A stretch of DNA of 64,000 nt, from contig JAFZHS010000013.1 of the NCBI GenBank assembly GCA_017554745.1, forward strand, positions 124,001-188,000, read 5' to 3'. The notes beneath the pieces were generated by a model. The model saw only the letters and a list, made by a program, of their open reading frames with translations, did no database searches and had not been told where the DNA came from. Positions 59,284 through 64,000 of this stretch are shown piece after piece. This DNA comes from Clostridiales bacterium. GTDB taxonomy: Bacteria; Bacillota; Clostridia; Saccharofermentanales; Saccharofermentanaceae. Each line of letters begins with the position of its first letter. The first letter of the stretch is position 1. Both the position numbers and the translations under genes were made by a program.

Positions 59284-61098
59284 ATGAGTGAAAGCTATAG
59301 AAAATACATAAGAAATTTCTGCATTATCGCGCACATCGATCACGGTAAGTCGACTCTGGCTGACCGTCTTATCGAGCATACTCACGTAAGAGAAAAGCGC
59401 GAGATGACAGACCAGATATTAGATAACATGGATATCGAGCGTGAGCGCGGTATCACTATCAAGTCACAGGCTGTAAGACTGCCTTATGAGGCTTCAGACG
59501 GTAACACATATCTTCTTAACCTCATTGACACTCCTGGCCATGTAGACTTTAACTATGAGGTCTCCAGGTCGCTTGCTGCATGCGACGGCGCAGTGCTTGT
59601 CGTAGATGCTTCACAGGGCGTTGAGGCGCAGACATTGGCTAACGTATATCTCGCAGTCGATGCAGACCTTGAAGTGCTTCCCGTAATCAACAAGATCGAC
59701 CTTCCTTCCGCAAGGCCCGAAGAGGTCCGTCAGGAGATCGAAGATGATATCGGAATCGATGCTTCTTATGCTCCGTGCATCTCGGCGAAAAGCGATATCA
59801 ACATCGAAGAAGTATTGGAGAAGATCGTACAGTATCTTCCCGCGCCCGAAGGCGACGAGAATGAGCCTCTGGCAGCTCTCGTTTTCGATTCCAAATACGA
59901 TTCATACAAAGGCGTTATCGTCAGCGTAAGAGTCAAGAACGGCACCGTAAAGACCGGAGACCGCATTAAGATGATGCACTCCGGAAAAGAGTTTACGGTA
60001 ACCGAGCTCGGCATGTTCCATCCGGGTGAGCTCGTCCCGACGGAATCTTTAAGAGCAGGCGAGGTAGGCTATATCTGCGCTTCCATCAAGAACGTAAGAG
60101 ACACGGCTCCGGGCGATACGGTAACACTCGCAGATAACCCTGCATCAGAGCCGCTTATCGGTTATAAGGGAATCCAGCAGATGGTATTCTGCGGAATGTA
60201 TCCTGTCGACGGTGCAAGATACGGTGACCTTAAGGATGCGCTCGAGAAGCTCAGACTTAACGATGCCGCGCTCTCTTTTGACGCGGAGACTTCTGCTGCA
60301 TTGGGCTTCGGCTTCAGATGCGGATTCTTAGGACTTCTCCACTATGAGGTAATCCAGGAAAGACTCGAGAGAGAATTCAACCTCGATCTTATCAGCACCG
60401 CGCCTTCCGTTATCTACAAGATATATCTTACGGACGGCACTGTTGTTGACTGTTCGAATCCTACGAACATGCCTGACCCGGCAAATATCGATTACATGGA
60501 AGAGCCTGTCGTCAAAGCGACGATAATGCTTCCCAAGGAATATGTAGGCAACATCATGGAGCTCTGCCAGGAGCGCCGCGGTGAATATACCGACATGAAG
60601 TATCTTGATGAGAAGCGTGTAATGCTCCACTACAAGATGCCTTTGAATGAGATCATCTACGACTTTTTCGACGCGCTCAAATCGCGTACGAGAGGCTATG
60701 CTTCTTTGGACTACGAGCCTGCAGGATACATGAGATCCAAGCTCGTTAAGCTCGACATACTTCTTAACGGCGACATCGTCGACGCGCTGTCGTTTATCGT
60801 TCATGCTGATAAGGCTTACGGCAGAGGAAGAAGAATGTGCGAGAAGCTTAAGGAGAACATCCCGAGGCAGCAATTCGAAGTCCCCGTACAGGCAGCGATC
60901 GGCGGCAAGATCATAGCAAGAGAGACCATTAAGGCATATCGTAAAGACGTTACCTCCAAGTGCTACGGCGGTGATATCTCACGTAAGAAGAAGCTGCTCG
61001 AGAAGCAGAAGGAAGGTAAGAAGCGAATGAGGCAGGTAGGCTCCGTTGAGGTGCCGCAGGAAGCCTTCATGAGCGTTCTTAAGCTTGACGAAGAATAG
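59284..61098 (+). CDS. lepA: Elongation factor 4 (LepA)
   Basis: A 604-residue ribosome-bound GTPase related to EF-G that assists translation initiation and 30S biogenesis and can back-translocate. G1 is AHIDHGKST (about 17-25), G2 ERERGIT, G3 DTPGH and G4 NKID. The LepA-specific C-terminal domain ends with [24 protein letters not shown], the tRNA-contacting tail. Length is canonical. It directly follows lepB. Confidence 0.97.
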   Translation: MSESYRKYIRNFCIIAHIDHGKSTLADRLIEHTHVREKREMTDQILDNMDIERERGITIKSQAVRLPYEASDGNTYLLNLIDTPGHVDFNYEVSRSLAACDGAVLVVDASQGVEAQTLANVYLAVDADLEVLPVINKIDLPSARPEEVRQEIEDDIGIDASYAPCISAKSDINIEEVLEKIVQYLPAPEGDENEPLAALVFDSKYDSYKGVIVSVRVKNGTVKTGDRIKMMHSGKEFTVTELGMFHPGELVPTESLRAGEVGYICASIKNVRDTAPGDTVTLADNPASEPLIGYKGIQQMVFCGMYPVDGARYGDLKDALEKLRLNDAALSFDAETSAALGFGFRCGFLGLLHYEVIQERLEREFNLDLISTAPSVIYKIYLTDGTVVDCSNPTNMPDPANIDYMEEPVVKATIMLPKEYVGNIMELCQERRGEYTDMKYLDEKRVMLHYKMPLNEIIYDFFDALKSRTRGYASLDYEPAGYMRSKLVKLDILLNGDIVDALSFIVHADKAYGRGRRMCEKLKENIPRQQFEVPVQAAIGGKIIARETIKAYRKDVTSKCYGGDISRKKKLLEKQKEGKKRMRQVGSVEVPQEAFMSVLKLDEE

Positions 61099-61131
61099 GG
61101 CCTGAAAAACAGCTGGGGAGGGCTTTTAGAA

Positions 61132-61968
61132 ATGACAGTAATTAAAGGACATATCTGCCCCTCATGTGCGGGCGCGCTCTCCATAGATATCGACAAGCAA
61201 ATGTATATTTGCCCTTTCTGCGGTGTCACTTTTGATTATGAGTATTTCAATGAGGACAGCGTCCTTGACTTAGGTTCGGAAGCTCTTGTAAATGAAGAGT
61301 TCAATTCGGCCTCGAAGGCTTATGCGTATGCTCTGGAAAAAGATCCGCATGACTTTGAAGCTTTAAAGGGAACTCTCTGTACGCAGTTTAAATGGCGTTC
61401 TTTCGGACAGATAAAAGATATCAAAAAGCTGGCTAAACTCACCCCGGTACAAAGAGATATTTCCGCATTGAAAAATGCGGCATCCGAGAAGGATAAGTTC
61501 TTTTTTGACGGGGTTACTGAGTGTTTATCCATGGCTGATGAGCATGCAGAAATCACCGGCCAGATCGAGACTAATGATAACAACATCTCAAGGTATGACA
61601 AAGAAGCTGAGCAATTAAGGATAAAACTCGAGGACAACAAAAACTATTACGATTACAAGTTTTCTTTGCTATACGCGATATATGGGTCATTTGCTCTTGT
61701 GATTATTTTCCTGATAGTCAGTAATCTTGCCGATGTGAGTTTTTTCTATTTCTTCCTGGTGCATATGGCGATCTTCGGCCTGATATTTGGTTGTGACCGT
61801 TTTTCCGGATATAAAAAGAAAAAGGAAGATGCTGCGGTAATTGCGATTTCAACAATGAAAAAAGAAGAACTGATAAACAAAAATTCGGAACTTAAGAAAC
61901 AGTCAGAATCGCTTAATAGAGAATTCATCAAAAAAAGCAAAGTGCTTGTCGAATACAAGGCCGAGTGA
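61132..61968 (+). CDS. Zinc-ribbon membrane protein of unknown function
   Basis: A 278-residue protein that I do not recognise. A zinc ribbon at the N-terminus has Cys9-x2-Cys12 and Cys27-x2-Cys30 (CPSC, CPFC). A TPR-like stretch (about 42-78, NSASKAYAYALEKDPHDFEALKG) follows. A coiled coil (about 130-165), two membrane helices (about 174-194 and 198-217) and a Lys/Glu-rich coiled coil (about 220-275) complete it. Both ends would face the cytoplasm. GGGGAGGG precedes the ATG. Zinc-ribbon plus membrane proteins of this sort are common and uncharacterised in clostridia. Confidence 0.7.
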   Translation: MTVIKGHICPSCAGALSIDIDKQMYICPFCGVTFDYEYFNEDSVLDLGSEALVNEEFNSASKAYAYALEKDPHDFEALKGTLCTQFKWRSFGQIKDIKKLAKLTPVQRDISALKNAASEKDKFFFDGVTECLSMADEHAEITGQIETNDNNISRYDKEAEQLRIKLEDNKNYYDYKFSLLYAIYGSFALVIIFLIVSNLADVSFFYFFLVHMAIFGLIFGCDRFSGYKKKKEDAAVIAISTMKKEELINKNSELKKQSESLNREFIKKSKVLVEYKAE

Positions 61969-62010
61969 GCGTTTTAGGACAGCATCCGCAAACTTGAAAA
62001 GGATATACAC

Positions 62011-62763
62011 ATGAAGGCTTTTATTCTTTGGCATTCACATGAAGAAAACGACGATTACGGGATCCACGACGAGGTAAAGCTCCTCGGCGTTTTTTCCACA
62101 CTCGAAAAAGCCAATGAGAGCATCAATGTATTTAAGGACAAGGAAGGCTTCAAGGACTATTCTCTCGATTGTTTTACGGTAGAAGAAAGAGACATGGATA
62201 TTCCCAACAGGACTTGGACAGAAGGATTTGTTTCTGTCAGGTATGCGGGAAGCGACGTAGTTATACGTCCTGTCAGAGCTGATGATGACAGGGAAGAGAT
62301 AAGCAATATTTTCGAGCAGAGCTGGAAGATGGCATACGAAGGAATCGTTCCCGAAGAATATATGTCCTCGATACCTGCGGGGGAATGGGCCGGCAATATC
62401 GATGATTCCGACTGGAAACATATCGTATGTGAACTTGACGGCAAGCTGATCGGTACTGCGAGCGTATGCCGTTCGCGGTTTGAAGAATATCCTGATGCGG
62501 GAGAGATAGTGTCCATCTACATGCTTCCTGAATATACCGGAAAAGGATATGGCAAGATGCTCCTTACGGAAGCTTGCAAGGTCCTTAAGTATTACGGTTT
62601 TAACGAGATATTTTTGTGGGTGTTGGAGGAAAATAAAAACGCAAGGCAGTTCTATGAATCACAGGGATTCTCTCTGGCGGACGGAACGCTGGATCTGACT
62701 ATCTGCGGCAAGCCTCTTAAGGAAGTCCGTTATGTAAAGAAAACAGTGAGTGTTGAATTATGA
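62011..62763 (+). CDS. GNAT N-acetyltransferase with N-terminal accessory domain
   Basis: A 250-residue enzyme. Residues 1-75 (starting KAFILWHSHEENDDYG, with KLLGVFSTLEKANESI) look like a small alpha-beta domain resembling DUF7336, often a stand-alone protein. The GNAT fold covers about 83-245: VVIRPVRADDDREEIS, then EIVSIYMLPEYTGKGYGKMLL with the acetyl-CoA-binding segment, then NKNARQFYESQGF. The acyl acceptor is unknown. The stop codon overlaps the ATG of the following acyltransferase, so they are translated together. Confidence 0.82.
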   Translation: MKAFILWHSHEENDDYGIHDEVKLLGVFSTLEKANESINVFKDKEGFKDYSLDCFTVEERDMDIPNRTWTEGFVSVRYAGSDVVIRPVRADDDREEISNIFEQSWKMAYEGIVPEEYMSSIPAGEWAGNIDDSDWKHIVCELDGKLIGTASVCRSRFEEYPDAGEIVSIYMLPEYTGKGYGKMLLTEACKVLKYYGFNEIFLWVLEENKNARQFYESQGFSLADGTLDLTICGKPLKEVRYVKKTVSVEL

Positions 62764-64000
62764 AGATCAAGACCAAGAACATAAGCTATGACGAGGCTAT
62801 GGCGCTTCCTTCCTGGGAGCACAAGAAGCCCAAGAAACCTTCTGCTCTGCTTGCAGGCGTGGCACGTCTTTTACTTAACGGCGAGCTGAAGAAGGTGGAT
62901 TTTACATACGATCAGATCGACATGGAAAAAGCAGGTGACGGCCCGTGGATGATCCTGATGAATCACTGCAGTTTTACCGATCTTTCTATCGCTTTTAAAG
63001 TGCTTAAAGGCCGTCCTTTCAGTATCGTCTGCACGTCTGACGCGCTGGTCGGAAAAGAAGGATTGATGAGATCTTTAGGCTGCATTCCCACAAGAAAATT
63101 CGTCTCTGATATTACGCTTATTTCCGATATGGACCATGCGCTCAATGTCAACAAAGCAAGCGTTCTTATGTATCCGGAAGCAGGTTATTCCCTTGACGGT
63201 ACGGGCACAAGGATCCCCAGAAGACTTGGTGTCCTTCTTAAAAAACTCAAGCACCCCGTTGTCATGATCACCACTTACGGCGCGTTTACTAGAGATCCTC
63301 TTTACAACAATCTTCAGAAGCGCGACGTCAAGGTCAGCTGCACGATGAAATGTCTTTTCACACCGGAAGAGCTTGCCAACACAAAGGTAAGACAGATAGA
63401 CGAGGTTTTGGATAAAGAATTCACGCTTGATTACTTCAAGTGGCAGCAGGACAACAACATTGAGATCGATGAACCCTTCAGGGCTGACGGCCTTAACCGC
63501 ATCCTCTACAAGTGCCCTCACTGCCTGAAGGAAGGCGAGACTGAAGGCAAGGGTATCAGCCTGACCTGCAAAGGCTGCGGAGCAACATATGAGCTCGATA
63601 CTTTGGGAAGGCTTAAGGGCGTTAATGTCGAACCGAAGTTTACGCATATTCCCGACTGGTTCAGATGGGAAAGAGAGCAGATCAAAGAAGAGATCGCAAA
63701 CGGTACTTATGCGCTTGACGTGCCGTGCGACATAGCGATCCTCAAGGATTCCAAAGCACTCTATATGGTAGGCACGGGAAGGCTTCATCACGATAACAAC
63801 GGCTTTGTCCTGGACGGGTGCGACGGCAAACTCCATTACGAACAGTCGCCAAGCGCTTCTTACAGCGTTAACTCCGATTACTTCTGGTACGAGATCGGTG
63901 ACATCGTATCAATCGGTACGAATGACTGCCTGTATTTCTGCTTCCCTAAGGAAGGCGATATCGTAGCGAAAACAAGGCTTGCGGCAGAAGAGCTATATAA
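62760..64000 (+). CDS. PlsC-like acyltransferase with zinc ribbon (cut by window end)
   Basis: At least 413 residues, with no stop before the window ends. The ATG at 62760 overlaps the stop of the GNAT gene. The N-terminal 240 residues resemble 1-acylglycerol-3-phosphate acyltransferases: the catalytic H-x4-D is NHCSFTD (about 68-74). The second block is YPEAGYS, where FPEGTRS is usual. A zinc ribbon (CPHC, then CKGCG, about 253-275) follows, and then a domain of at least 135 residues that I do not recognise. It is probably a membrane-lipid or glycolipid acyltransferase, but the changed second motif and the extra domains leave the substrate open. Confidence 0.75.
   Translation, partial: MKIKTKNISYDEAMALPSWEHKKPKKPSALLAGVARLLLNGELKKVDFTYDQIDMEKAGDGPWMILMNHCSFTDLSIAFKVLKGRPFSIVCTSDALVGKEGLMRSLGCIPTRKFVSDITLISDMDHALNVNKASVLMYPEAGYSLDGTGTRIPRRLGVLLKKLKHPVVMITTYGAFTRDPLYNNLQKRDVKVSCTMKCLFTPEELANTKVRQIDEVLDKEFTLDYFKWQQDNNIEIDEPFRADGLNRILYKCPHCLKEGETEGKGISLTCKGCGATYELDTLGRLKGVNVEPKFTHIPDWFRWEREQIKEEIANGTYALDVPCDIAILKDSKALYMVGTGRLHHDNNGFVLDGCDGKLHYEQSPSASYSVNSDYFWYEIGDIVSIGTNDCLYFCFPKEGDIVAKTRLAAEELY

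Noticed and set aside
1..64000. tRNA, rRNA, insertion sequence, prophage or defence genes
   Set aside because: No clover-leaf with CCA end, no transposase, integrase, terminal repeats or defence-system domain was found on reading the window.

Overview
The window looks like the chromosome of a Gram-positive, probably anaerobic member of the Bacillota, class Clostridia; I cannot name the genus. Pointers are the Prp protease next to an L27 with the cleavable LQLF leader, the HrcA/CIRCE heat-shock operon, a Gram-positive LexA box (GAAC-N4-GTTC), SepF, MutS2, an ECF sigma/zf-HC2 anti-sigma pair and strong AGGAGG-type ribosome binding sites. Genes are tightly packed, many overlap as TAATG or ATGA, and nearly all are chromosomal core genes. 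I saw no tRNA or rRNA gene, no CRISPR array, no insertion sequence and no prophage.

Layout. 0-2.9 kb: yqhQ and prmC, facing a glyoxalase-like protein. 3.0-5.6 kb: an ECF sigma factor, its membrane anti-sigma factor and a DUF4097 lipoprotein, behind a textbook ECF promoter. 5.6-9.2 kb: ybaK, murC and a coupled unknown nine-helix membrane protein. 9.2-13.1 kb: rplU-prp-rpmA, obgE, a DUF212 protein and an AlkD-like protein. 13.1-25.9 kb: a PfkB sugar kinase, then uvrB-dnaE behind a LexA-box promoter, a sirtuin, a membrane-anchored Ntn hydrolase, pfkA and mutS2. 25.9-33.5 kb: a CPBP protease, a MarR-ACP-lipid kinase cluster, a YnbB-type PLP enzyme, an HlyD-like protein, yggS and sepF. 33.6-42.3 kb: a DUF47 protein, a 1043-residue GH16-like/periplasmic-binding-like/GGDEF fusion, a PAP2 phosphatase, a membrane GGDEF protein, a MATE transporter and larA. 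42.5-47 kb: glnA behind a long hairpin, a small protein plus HAD hydrolase, and a beta-lactamase-fold lipoprotein. 47-55 kb: hrcA-grpE-clpP-dnaK-dnaJ, then prmA and a DUF2142 protein. 55.3-64 kb: hisS-aspS-lepB-lepA, a zinc-ribbon membrane protein, a GNAT enzyme and an acyltransferase cut by the window end.

The most unusual object is the protein at 34354-37485. It has no signal peptide or membrane segment, and it joins a GH16 beta-glucanase-like domain whose nucleophile position is Gln rather than Glu, a beta-sandwich, a LacI-type sugar-binding fold and a GGDEF diguanylate cyclase. I read it as a cytoplasmic glycan-sensing cyclic-di-GMP synthase. Other points worth following are clpP embedded in the CIRCE-controlled dnaK operon, two genes whose -10 box lies 7-8 nt from the ATG (likely leaderless mRNAs), LexA-type control extending into dnaE, and structured leaders before glnA and hisS and before the second GGDEF gene.
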